Positions 46,311 to 56,048 are shown, counted from the stretch's first letter. The stretch: DNA of 64,000 nucleotides from Acidiphilium iwatense (GCF_021556475.1 NZ_JAKGBZ010000014.1:1-64000); one strand, 5' to 3'. The notes: generated by a model from the letters alone, not told the origin. A program made the numbers and translations.

Positions 46311-47125
46311 GCCGAACCGCCCCGCAGCAGCCCCTCGCGCCGGAAACTCAGCCAGCGCCCCTTGCCGATGATCACGTGGTCGTGCAGCGTCACGTCCAGC
46401 AGGGCGATCGCCCGCTGCACCTCGCGCGTCATTTCGATATCGTCGTGCGACGGCGATGGATCGCCGCTCGGGTGGTTATGCACCAGGATCAAGGCGGTCG
46501 CGTGGGTCTGCATTGCCCGCGTCACCAATTCCCGCACATAGACCTGGGTATGGTTCACCGTCCCGCGCGAGGCGATTTCGTCGGCGATCAGCCGGTTGCG
46601 ATTGTCGAGATACAGCACGCGGAACTGCTCCACGCTCTCGCGCGCCATCGCCATGGTCAGATAGTCGATCAGTCTGTCCCAGTTGTTCAGCACCGGCGCG
46701 TCGGCCAGCTCCGCCCGCGCGAGCCGGATCGCCGAAGCCTGCACCAGCTTGATCGCCGCAACGCTGTGAATGCCGACCCCCGGATACGCGAACAGCGTGT
46801 CCGGCGGCGCCGACAGCACCCCGGCATAGGAGCCGAACTGGTTGATCAGCGCCTTGGCGAGCGGCTTGGTGTCGCCCTTCTTGAACGCGAGGAACAGCAG
46901 CATTTCGAGCAATTCGTAATCCGCCAGCGCGTCCGGCCCACGATCGATGAGCTTTTCGCGCATCCGCCCGCGATGGCCTTGCGGACCCGTGCTGGAAAAT
47001 GGCGCACTTGCCTGAGGATCGAAATTCGCCCGCTCGGCAAAGCCCTTCGCCGCAAGCCGCTCGGGCGCTTCCGGGAAATCCCCTTCCGGCACCTTGCGGA
47101 TGCCGCGCAGCAATCTCTCCCACAA
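46307..47125 (-). CDS. radC: RadC family protein (JAMM/MPN domain)
   Basis: A 272-residue protein with an N-terminal helix-hairpin-helix-like part ('LLFLAFKKGDTKPLAKALI') and a JAMM metalloprotease-like domain, 'LILVHNHPSGDPSPSHDD'. The function is uncertain; the family was once linked to DNA repair. The assigned start is a TTG at 47125 with AAGGA ten bases upstream; ATG 46963 would remove ~54 poorly conserved residues. It is coupled to comM. Confidence 0.88.
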   Translation of the reverse strand: MWERLLRGIRKVPEGDFPEAPERLAAKGFAERANFDPQASAPFSSTGPQGHRGRMREKLIDRGPDALADYELLEMLLFLAFKKGDTKPLAKALINQFGSYAGVLSAPPDTLFAYPGVGIHSVAAIKLVQASAIRLARAELADAPVLNNWDRLIDYLTMAMARESVEQFRVLYLDNRNRLIADEIASRGTVNHTQVYVRELVTRAMQTHATALILVHNHPSGDPSPSHDDIEMTREVQRAIALLDVTLHDHVIIGKGRWLSFRREGLLRGGSA

Positions 47126-47270
47126 TCGCGCCAGTTCCTTGCTGAAAATATCGCGTCAAAGTTGTAGATTATGGACGATATAGCATCCTGTCCAGTCCGC
47201 TTCGCAGTCGCGCCTTGCACACCGCCCGGCCCCGCCGATACAAGGCCCGAACCTGAAGGGGAGCCGCATC

Positions 47271-47621
47271 ATGAGCCGCATCATCCGCACCGAACCCAAC
47301 AAAATTCTCGCCAAGGTCGTCGAATATCACGGCTTCGTTTTCACCCAGGGCGTGGTCGCGGGCGATTCCGCCGGCGACATCAAGGCCCAGACCAGGGACG
47401 TGCTCGACCAGATCGACGCACTGCTCGAACAGCATGGTACCGACAAGACCCGCCTGCTCCAGGCCCAGATCTGGCTGAAATCGATCGGGGATCGCGCCGC
47501 GATGAACGAAATCTGGTCCGCCTGGCTGCCCGAGGACGGCGCGCCCGCCCGAGCCTGCGTCGAAGCGAAGCTCGCCGATCCACGTTATCTCGTCGAAATC
47601 ATGGTCACCGCCTGCCGATAA
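47271..47621 (+). CDS. RidA family protein
   Basis: A 116-residue YjgF/YER057c/UK114-fold protein. 'VFTQGVVAGDSAGDIKAQTR' and 'WLPEDGAPARACVEAKLADP' are family segments, with the conserved Arg in 'PARACVEAKL' that binds imine/enamine substrates in true RidA. It hydrolyses reactive imines or is a related paralog. It is divergent from radC. Confidence 0.88.
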   Translation: MSRIIRTEPNKILAKVVEYHGFVFTQGVVAGDSAGDIKAQTRDVLDQIDALLEQHGTDKTRLLQAQIWLKSIGDRAAMNEIWSAWLPEDGAPARACVEAKLADPRYLVEIMVTACR

Positions 47622-47693
47622 GCGCGTCCTCCGAAAACGATCGGCCCGATTAATAAAAAGTTAGGAAATTCGTCTTAAATCGGCATGTCAAAG

Positions 47694-47722
47694 CGGGCTG
47701 GAAATAAAAATTTTCTGGCCCG
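47694..47722 (+). terminator. Candidate terminator after the RidA gene
   Basis: CGGGCTGGAAA pairs with TTTCTGGCCCG through 5 GC-rich pairs, two G-T pairs and four further pairs, with an AT-rich loop; TTTTT follows six bases later. It lies 73 bp after the stop, so the assignment is moderate. Confidence 0.45.
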
Positions 47723-47843
47723 TGACATTTTTGCCAGGTTTGAGGGTTGCAGAATCTGCAATGCGCCCGTAACAGCAACGCACACAGGGGGCAAAGCCAA
47801 AGTCGAGTCGCGTTGAACGCGATGCGGCATTGGCTGAATAAAA

Positions 47844-47859
47844 ACCGGAACGTTCCGGT
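47844..47859. promoter_or_regulatory. Perfect 16-bp palindrome upstream of the CHAP gene
   Basis: ACCGGAACGTTCCGGT is a perfect inverted repeat. It directly abuts a TATAGT -10-like box (47859-47864), 71 bp before the start codon, as expected for an operator. The protein that binds it is unknown. Confidence 0.5.
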
Positions 47860-47929
47860 ATAGTAGCTTGATTGATTTATGTTTTACTGCGTAAGCAGGC
47901 GGTCTTGAGCATCTGGGGACGAACAGGAT

Positions 47930-48700
47930 ATGCGACAGGGCAGGACGGGCATTCAGGCTGTTTTACAGGTGCTCGGCTGCATTACCGCTGTTTTAGGATT
48001 TTCGCAGACCAGCCACGCGGCTCCGACGCATAAGATCAGCCACCCGGTTCGACGCCGGATCATTCACAAGCCGATCATCCGCCACGTCGTCCTCCATCAC
48101 CCGATCGCCCGCCGCAAAATCATCCGCCGCCCCGAGATCCGTCATGCCGTCTATCGGCGCCGCTTCGTCAGACGGCTGAATTACCGCCATCCCGCTCTCA
48201 TTCATCGCTATATCCACCGCGCCGCCTATCTCTGGTGCGTGCCCTATGCGCGGGACGTGTCGCATATCGACCTCAAAGGCGATGCGTTCCTCTGGTGGGC
48301 CGAGGCCGCCGGGCGCTACGCGCGCGGCTCCCGCCCCATCGTGGGCTCGGTGCTCAATTTCCGCTCCAGTCCGCGCATCCCGCTCGGCCATGTCGCCGTG
48401 GTGGAAAAAGTCGTCAACAGCCGGGAAATCCTGGTCGATCAGGCGAACTGGGTGCCCGACACCGTGAGCCGCGACGTTCCGGTGATCGACGTTTCGCGCA
48501 ACAACAACTGGTCCGCGGTCCAGGTTTCGATCGGAGGTGGCCGGTTCGGCATGACCTACCCGACCTATGGCTTCATCTACGACCAGACACCGGGTGGCAT
48601 GGTCTACGCCGATAATAGGAATTCCGGCACAACCGAGGTCGCCGAGGCGCCGGCGCTCCACAAGATCCGCCTCGTCGCCCCGAACCGTACGCTGCGATAA
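47930..48700 (+). CDS. Exported CHAP-domain protein with His/Arg-rich region
   Basis: A 256-residue exported protein. Residues 1-30 are a Sec signal ending near SHAA. Residues ~33-100 are an extremely basic stretch rich in Arg, His and Ile with loose repeats such as 'RRRIIHKPIIRHVVLHHP'. A CHAP (NlpC/P60-type amidase) domain follows: catalytic Cys in 'YLWCVPYARD' (about 103), His in 'PLGHVAVVE' (about 157) and a downstream Asn in 'DQANW'. It probably cuts peptide bonds in peptidoglycan. The gene stands alone, convergent with ksgA. Confidence 0.82.
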   Translation: MRQGRTGIQAVLQVLGCITAVLGFSQTSHAAPTHKISHPVRRRIIHKPIIRHVVLHHPIARRKIIRRPEIRHAVYRRRFVRRLNYRHPALIHRYIHRAAYLWCVPYARDVSHIDLKGDAFLWWAEAAGRYARGSRPIVGSVLNFRSSPRIPLGHVAVVEKVVNSREILVDQANWVPDTVSRDVPVIDVSRNNNWSAVQVSIGGGRFGMTYPTYGFIYDQTPGGMVYADNRNSGTTEVAEAPALHKIRLVAPNRTLR

Positions 48701-48706
48701 CCCCGC

Positions 48707-49519
48707 CTACAACGCTTCAGCCAGCCTGACATAATCCTCCGGCGCCAGCGTTTCGGCTCGAAGCACGGGGTCGATTCCAACCCGCTCGAGTAGCGCCGTG
48801 CCGCCGAGTCCGCGCAGCGATCCGCGAAGCATCTTGCGTCGCTGGCCGAACGCCGCCGCGGTCACCCGGCCGACGCGGTCCAGCAAATCGCCCGGCAATT
48901 GCCGCGCGTGGGGCACCAGCCCGACCACGGCGGATTCCACCTTGGGCGGTGGCGAGAAGGCGGAGGCCGGAACGATCATCACGATCGCCCGATCGACGGT
49001 CAAGGCGGCCAGCACGGCGAGCCGCCCGTAATGCGGCGAGCCCGGCATCGCCACGATGCGCTCGGCCACCTCGCGCTGGAACATCAGCGTCATCGACCGG
49101 AACTCCGCGGCCCGGTGCAGCCAGTTCACCAGCATCGGCGTGCCCGCGTTATAGGGCAGGTTCGCCACGATCGCGCGCGGTGCCGGCACCAAAGCGGCCA
49201 GATCCATATCCAGCGCATCGCCCTCGATCACCCGCAACCGCGCCGGGTGCGCCGCCAGAAGCTCCGATGTTGCGGCGATCGCGCGCCGGTCGATCTCGAT
49301 CGCGGTCACGCTCGCCGCATCGCCGTCAAGCAAGGCGCGGGTCAGGCCGCCGGGTCCGGGCCCGACCTCGATCACGTTCACCCCCGCGAGCGGACCCGCC
49401 GCACGCACCAGCCGTGCCAGCAGATTGGGGTCGAGCAGAAAATGCTGGCCCAGCGACTTGCGCGCGGCGAGCCCGTGCCGGGCGATGACGGCACGCAGCG
49501 CCTCGCGCGCCTCGGCCAT
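48707..49519 (-). CDS. ksgA: 16S rRNA dimethyladenosine methyltransferase KsgA
   Basis: Dimethylates two adenines in the 3' hairpin of 16S rRNA. It has 270 residues: 'KSLGQHFLLDPNL', SAM motif 'VIEVGPGPGGLT' and motif IV 'VANLPYNAGTPML' (family NLPYN). ATG 49519 is the standard start; the open frame beyond it is inside surA. It is the last gene of the lpt operon, five bases after surA. Confidence 0.94.
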   Translation of the reverse strand: MAEAREALRAVIARHGLAARKSLGQHFLLDPNLLARLVRAAGPLAGVNVIEVGPGPGGLTRALLDGDAASVTAIEIDRRAIAATSELLAAHPARLRVIEGDALDMDLAALVPAPRAIVANLPYNAGTPMLVNWLHRAAEFRSMTLMFQREVAERIVAMPGSPHYGRLAVLAALTVDRAIVMIVPASAFSPPPKVESAVVGLVPHARQLPGDLLDRVGRVTAAAFGQRRKMLRGSLRGLGGTALLERVGIDPVLRAETLAPEDYVRLAEAL

Positions 49520-49524
49520 CGCCG

Positions 49525-50808
49525 CTACCCGGCCGGATAGCGCTGAATGATCGCCTGACGATGCAGCGCATCCATCAATTGCTGCGACTCGAGCGAAACC
49601 CGGCGCTGCACCAGCAGATTGGCGATTTCCGGCACGCTCGGCAGACCCATCTTGCTGGTCTCGCGGCTGCACACCATCACCAGCGCGACGCCGCGATGCG
49701 ATACCAGCGGCTGGCTGATCTGGCCGATCGGCAAACCGCCGAGCAGGCTCTGGAACGCCGCCGGCTGCACGGTGGCGAGATTGATCGGGCCGGGATCGGC
49801 CTTGCGCACATTGCCCGCCGCCGCATTCGCCGCCGACACCGCGGAACAATCGTGCAGCGTGCCGCGCAGCGCATTGGCATGGCTCAGCACCGCAAGCTGT
49901 CCGGCAGTCGGCTGGCCGCCTTCGAATGGCGCCGGAAACGGCAGGAAAGCCTGCCGGATATGGAGCAGCGTCTCGCTCTGCTCGCCGAATTTGCGCGTGC
50001 CGAGCAGTTGCACGATCTCGTAGCCGCCGGCGACCCGTACCGGATCGCTGATCGCCCCGGCCGGCATCCGCTCGACGATCGACCGCACCGCCGGATCGAG
50101 CAGATCGGGTTCGACCCAGCCGCGATCGCCGCCGGTCAAGGCGCTCTGGCTCTGACTGAACTGCGCCGCGACCACCGGGAACGGCGCACCGTTGCGCAAC
50201 TGCTTGATCACGGTGTCGGCGAAATGCTTGGCATTCGCTTCTTGCGACGGCCGTTCGATCGGAATGAAGATTTCCGCGATATGATATTGCGTCTGGCCGA
50301 TCTCGCGCTTCATCGCACGCTGTTCGGCCAGAATGTCCTGGCGGGTCGGCCGCAGGCCTTCACCGAGCTGCTTCTTCAGAACGCTAGTCCAGCCGAGTTC
50401 GATGCGGAACTGATTGACCAGGGTGGAATACGGAATCCCCGCCGCGCGCAATTTCGCCTCCAGCCCGCCGGCCGGCAATCCGTTCGCCTTGTTGATCCGC
50501 GCCAGCGCGGCGGCGATGCGCGCCTGCGGCACCACCACCTTGTGTTTCTCGATCGCCTGTAATTGCAGGGTCTGATCGATCAGCTCGCTGGTGATCTGCG
50601 GCTTCAGCCGCGCGAGGATCGCCGGGTCCTGCGGCAGCCCGGCGGACAGGGCGAACAGCCGGGCGCGGGCATCGACATCCTGGTTGGTGATGACCGAGCC
50701 GTTCACCACGGCGGCGATCTGGGCGCTCTGCGCCTGGGCATTTGGCACCGGGCCGACCGCCGCGGCAGCCAGGGCGAGCGCGAGCGAACAAACGAGCGAG
50801 AATTTCAT
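49525..50808 (-). CDS. surA: Periplasmic chaperone/peptidyl-prolyl isomerase SurA
   Basis: A 427-residue periplasmic chaperone for outer-membrane proteins. A Sec signal (1-27, ending AQAQ), the SurA N-terminal helical domain ('IAAVVNGSVITNQDVDARAR') and one clear parvulin domain ('AAQFSQSQSALTGGDRGWVE') are visible; the last 120 residues may be a second degenerate one. It overlaps lptD by 4 bp; LptD itself is a classic SurA client. Confidence 0.9.
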   Translation of the reverse strand: MKFSLVCSLALALAAAAVGPVPNAQAQSAQIAAVVNGSVITNQDVDARARLFALSAGLPQDPAILARLKPQITSELIDQTLQLQAIEKHKVVVPQARIAAALARINKANGLPAGGLEAKLRAAGIPYSTLVNQFRIELGWTSVLKKQLGEGLRPTRQDILAEQRAMKREIGQTQYHIAEIFIPIERPSQEANAKHFADTVIKQLRNGAPFPVVAAQFSQSQSALTGGDRGWVEPDLLDPAVRSIVERMPAGAISDPVRVAGGYEIVQLLGTRKFGEQSETLLHIRQAFLPFPAPFEGGQPTAGQLAVLSHANALRGTLHDCSAVSAANAAAGNVRKADPGPINLATVQPAAFQSLLGGLPIGQISQPLVSHRGVALVMVCSRETSKMGLPSVPEIANLLVQRRVSLESQQLMDALHRQAIIQRYPAG

Positions 50809-53036
50809 ATGGCGCTGAATCCGAAGTTGCCGAGTGTCTTGAGGGTGATGTTGATCAGCAGCGTGGTATTGCCGTGATCGTAGTTGAACGAGGTGAAGGT
50901 CCGGTAGAAGCTGATATTCACCGCGGTGCACTCGTTCTGCCAGGTTGCCGACAGAGCCGCATTGTCGAATGTCCCGGTCGCGAGATTGCGCTGGGTGGCA
51001 CCGGAAAACGTCCAATGTGGGATCAGCGAGGTCGAGGCGCCGAGGGTGAACTCGCGGCGCGGAACGAAATAGGCCGGCGGCGGCTCGCCCGCCTGGGTGA
51101 ACAGATAATACGGGTTGGTGTTGCTGTAGAGATAGCCGCCGGTAAAGCGCAGCGCGCTGTTGCCGAAGGTGGCGTAGGTATCGATCAGCCGCGCGCCGAG
51201 ATCCTTGTGCGACAGCCGCGTCCGATAGGTCAGGCTGAACCAGGATACCGGCGCGACCGTCGCCCGCGCCACGATGTCCGAGACGTTGTCGTTCAGTCCG
51301 CTGCCCGGCGGATAGAGCAGGCTTTTGTGAAACGCGTAGGACTGGCCGACGATGCCGGTCGCATAGGCGCCACCCGGCAGATACCACGCCCCCTGCAGCG
51401 CGTAATCGACCCGCGAACCGCCGGCGAAACGATCGATCCCGCCGAACCGCTGCAGGCTGAACAGATTGGCGTCGGTGAACTGAAGATCGAGACTGTCCTC
51501 GTTCGGAATCACCTGGGTCTGGCGCAATCCGTAGCTGGGTGCGGCGACCAGTTGCACGCGCGGCTCGATCATCTGCTCGCCCCAGCTCCCGGCCGAGCGC
51601 ACCATCGGCCAGCGCATCGATACCGCCCCGATCGGAATCGCACGCGCGGTGGTCGCGCTGGTTTCGCTCGAAAAATTCGGCTGCTCGTTCAGCTTGCTGG
51701 CGGAATATCCAGCGGTGATCAGCCGCACCCGCGCGTCGAACAGCGTGCCCATCGGCCCGTCGAACGGCAGTTCGTAGTTCGAAACCACGGCGACCCGCCG
51801 GCTGTCGGTGCCGTCATGGCGAAAAATATTGAACGCGCTCGCCGCCATCGAGAATCGGCCGCCCCACGCGTCCGGCGCACCGAAATAGGCGTAGCGCGCA
51901 TAGGGAGCGACGATCGGCAGCTTGTCCTGCGAAATCGTCGCGACCAGCCCCTGATAGGTCTGCGCGTCGATTTTCGCGTAGGATCCCTGGCCGAATCCTT
52001 CGAGATAGGCGTTGGAGGCGAGGAACGCCGCGTTCGGCAAATAGCGGAAATCGTTGAGGTACTGGACGGTGGAGGTCCGGTTGTAGGCGAAACCGGCACG
52101 CCACGTATCGTTCAGGTCGAACGTGCCGTTCGCAAAGATCGCATCCGAGAACCCCCCCGCATTGGCATAGCGGTCGCGGCCACCGGAGATGTTGATGTTC
52201 AGCTTGCCGAAATTGAGCGCCCGGCGATATTTCACGTCGAGCACCGGGCCGGCCTTGGTCGCGAGGATCGGTACGATCGTCGCGTCCTGGCTCTTGCCGA
52301 TGTCCCAGAAATATGGAATCGCGAAAAACTCGCCGATATGGGTCGAACTGCCGAATGCCGGGATCAACAGGCCGCTCTGGCGCTTCACCGACGGATCGGG
52401 CTGCGAGATATAGGGCAGGTAGAACACCGGAAAGCCGTAAATCTGCAACTCGGCGTCGTGATACTCGATCACCTTGTGCTGCAGATCCTCGACGGCGCTC
52501 CGCGCCTTGATCTGCCATAACGGCGCCGCGGTCGGATCGTGCTTGCACAGATTGCAGGTGGAATAGACCGGCTTCGACAATTCGTTGATCACGCCGCCGT
52601 AGCGCCGCGCGCCGTTGGCGACCATCCGGCCGTTCTGGGCGAGGATGGTGGCGACGTCATGCATCACCACGTTCTTCATGCCCTGCGAGAGATCCGCCCG
52701 CTTGGCGAACGTCACCTGGCCGGAGGGCTCCATCAGCACGACATGGCCGATCGCCGTCGCGGTATTATGCGCCTGGTCGATCACCACCTTGTCGGCATAA
52801 AGGATATGGCCGTTCTGCCAGGCCTGCACCTCGCCGGTCGCGGTGACGATTCCGGTCTTGTGGTCGTAGGAAACCCGGTCGGCCAGGAAAGTGACCGGCT
52901 TCGATTTCGAAATCGGCCGCTCCGGCCCGGCGATCAACCCGGCCATCTGCGCGCGGGAAGCCGTGGGCACCGCGCCGATCGCGCAAGCCATGAGGCCGAG
53001 ACCGGCAAGCCGCCGCCAGCGTTGAGCTCCCTGCAT
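50805..53036 (-). CDS. lptD: LPS-assembly protein LptD
   Basis: Outer-membrane beta-barrel that inserts lipopolysaccharide into the outer leaflet. It has 743 residues: signal peptide (1-30), an OstA/beta-jellyroll domain (about 45-180, 'VSYDHKTGIVTATGEVQAWQ') and a 26-strand barrel. The conserved cysteines are in 'STCNLCKHD' and 'NECTAVNISF' near the C-terminus, enough for the disulfides LptD needs. It is three bases after lptG. Confidence 0.93.
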   Translation of the reverse strand: MQGAQRWRRLAGLGLMACAIGAVPTASRAQMAGLIAGPERPISKSKPVTFLADRVSYDHKTGIVTATGEVQAWQNGHILYADKVVIDQAHNTATAIGHVVLMEPSGQVTFAKRADLSQGMKNVVMHDVATILAQNGRMVANGARRYGGVINELSKPVYSTCNLCKHDPTAAPLWQIKARSAVEDLQHKVIEYHDAELQIYGFPVFYLPYISQPDPSVKRQSGLLIPAFGSSTHIGEFFAIPYFWDIGKSQDATIVPILATKAGPVLDVKYRRALNFGKLNINISGGRDRYANAGGFSDAIFANGTFDLNDTWRAGFAYNRTSTVQYLNDFRYLPNAAFLASNAYLEGFGQGSYAKIDAQTYQGLVATISQDKLPIVAPYARYAYFGAPDAWGGRFSMAASAFNIFRHDGTDSRRVAVVSNYELPFDGPMGTLFDARVRLITAGYSASKLNEQPNFSSETSATTARAIPIGAVSMRWPMVRSAGSWGEQMIEPRVQLVAAPSYGLRQTQVIPNEDSLDLQFTDANLFSLQRFGGIDRFAGGSRVDYALQGAWYLPGGAYATGIVGQSYAFHKSLLYPPGSGLNDNVSDIVARATVAPVSWFSLTYRTRLSHKDLGARLIDTYATFGNSALRFTGGYLYSNTNPYYLFTQAGEPPPAYFVPRREFTLGASTSLIPHWTFSGATQRNLATGTFDNAALSATWQNECTAVNISFYRTFTSFNYDHGNTTLLINITLKTLGNFGFSAI

Positions 53037-53039
53037 CGG

Positions 53040-54170
53040 TCAGCCATCCTCCAGATGGAGCAGCAACGCAAGCGCGAGCATCAGCCCGGCTGCGGCAGGC
53101 GCCCAGGCCGCGAGAATCACCGGCAGCGCGCCCGATTTGCCGAACTGCGCCGCGACTTCCGAGAGCATGAACAGCGCGAAGCCGCAGCCGATGCCGGCGC
53201 CGAGCATCTGCGCGACGCCGCCGCGCCGCGCCGGGCGCATCGAGAACCCGGCCGCCACCAGCGCCATGGTCGCGCAGAGCAGCGGCAGGGCGAGCAGACT
53301 CTGAAACGCAAGTTCGTGCCGGGTCGGCGAAAATCCCGAGCGCTCGAGCAGGCGGATGAATCCCGGCAGCGCCCAGAACGACAATGCGCTCGGGCTCGCG
53401 AAACTTTCCTGCACCCGGCCCACTGTCAGGTCGGTGGGAAAATGCATGCCCGGAAGGGTTTTGGGCGGTGCATCCGGGGCCAGAACGGCGACACGATCCA
53501 ATGTCCAGCCGCCCGGCTCAAGCTGGCCGCCCGCCGCCTCGATCCGGTCGCGCAGTGTGGTGTGGGGGCCGAGACGCAGCACCGTCATATGGCCGGTGGT
53601 GAGAATTTTGCCCTTGAGATGCACGTTGTCGGCGTGGAGAATCGCGATTCCGCCCGGCCCGGCGGCGGGATCGGTCTGGCGCAGCCAGAGCTGGCCGCCC
53701 TGCAGCGACAGTGGACCAGAGCCGATCTCCAGATATGTCGAGTAGAGCGTTTCGGCGCGGGCGAACATGACCGCCGAAACCGGGCTGATCGCCGCCGTCG
53801 TGAAAACCCCGATCAGCGCGGCGCAGAGAACCGGCATGGCGAGAAACTGCCACGCCGAGACCCCGGTGGCACGCGCCACCACGAGTTCGGACGACCGGGT
53901 CAGCCGCCAGAAGGCGAAAATCCCGCCGAGCAGCACGGCGAAAGGCAGAATCTGCATCCCGAGCCAGGGGATGCGCAGAATCTCCATCACCAGCACCCGG
54001 CCGAAAGTCGCTTTCGGCTTGTCGGAGGCCTGGCGCAGCAGGTCGAGAAAATCAAACAGCGACCCGATCGCGGTCAGCCCGGCCTGCATCCCGATCACCG
54101 CGAGCAGGAATCGCCTGCCGACATAAATCGAGAGAGTCAGCGGCGGCAGCAGCGGGCGCAACCTCTTCAT
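53040..54170 (-). CDS. lptG: LPS export ABC permease LptG
   Basis: One of two permeases of the Lpt exporter in the inner membrane. It has 376 residues: helices at the N-terminus ('LSIYVGRRFLLAVIGMQAGL'), a periplasmic jellyroll domain (about 130-270), and three C-terminal helices ('RRGGVAQMLGAGIGCGFALF'). It overlaps lptF by 4 bp. The LptB ATPase gene is not in the window. Confidence 0.92.
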   Translation of the reverse strand: MKRLRPLLPPLTLSIYVGRRFLLAVIGMQAGLTAIGSLFDFLDLLRQASDKPKATFGRVLVMEILRIPWLGMQILPFAVLLGGIFAFWRLTRSSELVVARATGVSAWQFLAMPVLCAALIGVFTTAAISPVSAVMFARAETLYSTYLEIGSGPLSLQGGQLWLRQTDPAAGPGGIAILHADNVHLKGKILTTGHMTVLRLGPHTTLRDRIEAAGGQLEPGGWTLDRVAVLAPDAPPKTLPGMHFPTDLTVGRVQESFASPSALSFWALPGFIRLLERSGFSPTRHELAFQSLLALPLLCATMALVAAGFSMRPARRGGVAQMLGAGIGCGFALFMLSEVAAQFGKSGALPVILAAWAPAAAGLMLALALLLHLEDG

Positions 54171-55288
54171 GCCGGCACGATCCGGGCGCGCCGGCCGGCG
54201 CGCAGCAGCAGGACGGCGCCCGCGATCGCCGGGCCGGCCGAGACCACGAAAATCAGCGGGATCAGGCCGTTCTGCCGTGCCGCAAGGCTATCCACCCCGA
54301 TCCCGAGCGCCACCAGAAACGTGATCCCGAAAGTCGCTCCCGCCAGTGCGATCGTCCCGCCATGCCGGCGGAACGGGCTGCGCAGCACCGCCAGCAGCGC
54401 GATCAGCGTATAGGACAGCACGGCGAAGGGTGTCGCCAGCCGACGCCATGCCTCGGCGTGCCATTTCTTGCGCGTCGCCGGCGGAATTTGTGCCGGGTTC
54501 GGATGAAACAGCTGCCAGATCGTCGCTTCGGAGGTCTTGGGCGCGGCGGTCAACTTGGTCGTGCTGGATTGCGCGAGATCGATCAGGTTCCGCTTGAAGC
54601 TCAGAATATTGAGCCGCCCGGTCTTGGCATCGACCTGCTCGCGCGACCCGTCGCGCAGCAGAACTTCCGGCCCCGCCGGCCCGGCGACCAGCCGCCCGGT
54701 ACGCGCGAGAATCGTCGCCGGCACGCCCTTCTGCCGGGAATCCTCGATCAGAATGCCATGCAGCACGTCATTCGCGTCGCGCCGCTGGATATAGACGGTG
54801 ATATGGCCGGGAATCGGGGTGAACACGCCCGGTTCCAGCAGAAAGGCGGCGACCTTGTTGCGGATCTCGAACTCGAACTTGCGAAAGCTCGAAAGACTCG
54901 TCGGCACCAGCCAGATATTCAGCACCCAGCACAGGATCATGGTCACCCCCGCCAGCGCCAGCGCCGGCCGCGCGATCGCCGCGTCCGACAGGCCGGAGGC
55001 GCGCATCACGGTCAGCTCGCGATCGGAAGAGAGCCTCGTATAGACGAACAACGTCACGATAAAGCAGGTGATCGGCAGGATCACCGCGAAGAAGCTCGGC
55101 AGCAGCAGCCCGGTGAGATGGATGAACACGAACGGCGACAGGCCGCGCTGTATGATGAGCTGAATGAACCGCAGCGATTGGGTGAGCCAGATCAGCGCGA
55201 CCAGCCCGAGCGTCGCCGCGACCAGCCCGATCGCGAGCTGGCCGAAAATATAGCGGTCGAGCCGCGAGGGTCGTCGGGCCAGATACAT
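54167..55288 (-). CDS. lptF: LPS export ABC permease LptF
   Basis: Partner permease of LptG, 373 residues. 'SRLDRYIFGQLAIGLVAATL' begins helix 1, and 'SSDRELTVMRASGLS' is the coupling helix that meets LptB, typical of LptF. The periplasmic domain covers about 140-270. I use ATG 55288 because it places the usual RYI motif near the N-terminus; a frame start at 55351 would overlap pdxJ. Confidence 0.92.
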   Translation of the reverse strand: MYLARRPSRLDRYIFGQLAIGLVAATLGLVALIWLTQSLRFIQLIIQRGLSPFVFIHLTGLLLPSFFAVILPITCFIVTLFVYTRLSSDRELTVMRASGLSDAAIARPALALAGVTMILCWVLNIWLVPTSLSSFRKFEFEIRNKVAAFLLEPGVFTPIPGHITVYIQRRDANDVLHGILIEDSRQKGVPATILARTGRLVAGPAGPEVLLRDGSREQVDAKTGRLNILSFKRNLIDLAQSSTTKLTAAPKTSEATIWQLFHPNPAQIPPATRKKWHAEAWRRLATPFAVLSYTLIALLAVLRSPFRRHGGTIALAGATFGITFLVALGIGVDSLAARQNGLIPLIFVVSAGPAIAGAVLLLRAGRRARIVPA

Positions 55289-55325
55289 CGCCGGTCTTTT
55301 GAAGGCGGCCACTGCTAATGGCAAG

Positions 55326-56048
55326 TTATGCGATGTGGCGGCGCGCGGCATCCATCAGCGCGCGCATCCGCCGGATCGACTCCGCCAGCCCGATGAACAC
55401 CGCCTCGCCCACCAGGAAATGGCCGATATTGAGTTCGCGCAGCTCGGGAATCGCGGCGACCGGCCCAACATTGGTGAAACTCAGCCCATGCCCGGCATGA
55501 ACCTCCAGCCCGAGCGATGCCCCCAGCCGTGCCCCCTCGACCAGCCGCTCAAGCTCGCCCGGTTTTTGCTCCGCATAGGCGCCGGTATGCAACTCGACGA
55601 CCGGTGCGCCGAGTGCCGCCGCCGCTTCGAGCTGGGGTGGTTCGGGATCGACGAACAGCGACACCCGAATCCCGGCCTCGCGCAGCCGGGCGATCGCCGG
55701 GCCGAGCGAACCGGCGTTCCCCGCCACGTCCAGCCCGCCCTCGGTGGTGATCTCGGCGCGCCGCTCCGGCACCAGACAGCACGCGTGCGGCCGGAGTCCG
55801 CAGGCGATCCCGACCATTTCATCGGTCGCCGCCATTTCCATGTTGAGCGGTATCGGAAGGGCGCGGGCGCGACGAATATCGTCATCGCGGATATGCCGCC
55901 TATCCTCGCGCAGATGCAGCGTGATGCCGTCCGCCCCCGCCTCGATCGCCAGATGCGCCGCCCGGATCGGGTCGGGATAGTCGGCACCGCGCGCGTTGCG
56001 CAGGGTCGCCACGTGATCGAGATTGACCCCGAGCCGCAGCGCGGTCAT
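55326..56048 (-). CDS. pdxJ: Pyridoxine 5'-phosphate synthase
   Basis: Forms pyridoxine 5'-phosphate from deoxyxylulose phosphate and the PdxA product. It has 240 residues of TIM-barrel fold: '[16 protein letters not shown]' (6-21), '[15 protein letters not shown]' and 'ELHTGAYAE' are signature segments with the catalytic His and Glu. Its start overlaps the pdxA stop by 4 bp. Confidence 0.95.
   Translation of the reverse strand: MTALRLGVNLDHVATLRNARGADYPDPIRAAHLAIEAGADGITLHLREDRRHIRDDDIRRARALPIPLNMEMAATDEMVGIACGLRPHACCLVPERRAEITTEGGLDVAGNAGSLGPAIARLREAGIRVSLFVDPEPPQLEAAAALGAPVVELHTGAYAEQKPGELERLVEGARLGASLGLEVHAGHGLSFTNVGPVAAIPELRELNIGHFLVGEAVFIGLAESIRRMRALMDAARRHIA

Larger units (their letters stand above)
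47622..47929. other. Non-coding region upstream of the CHAP gene
   Basis: These 308 bases are clearly more AT-rich than their surroundings. They contain a terminator-like hairpin (47694-47722) for the ridA-type gene and a perfect palindrome (47844-47859) next to a TATAGT box. No small open frame with a ribosome site stands out. Confidence 0.5.
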
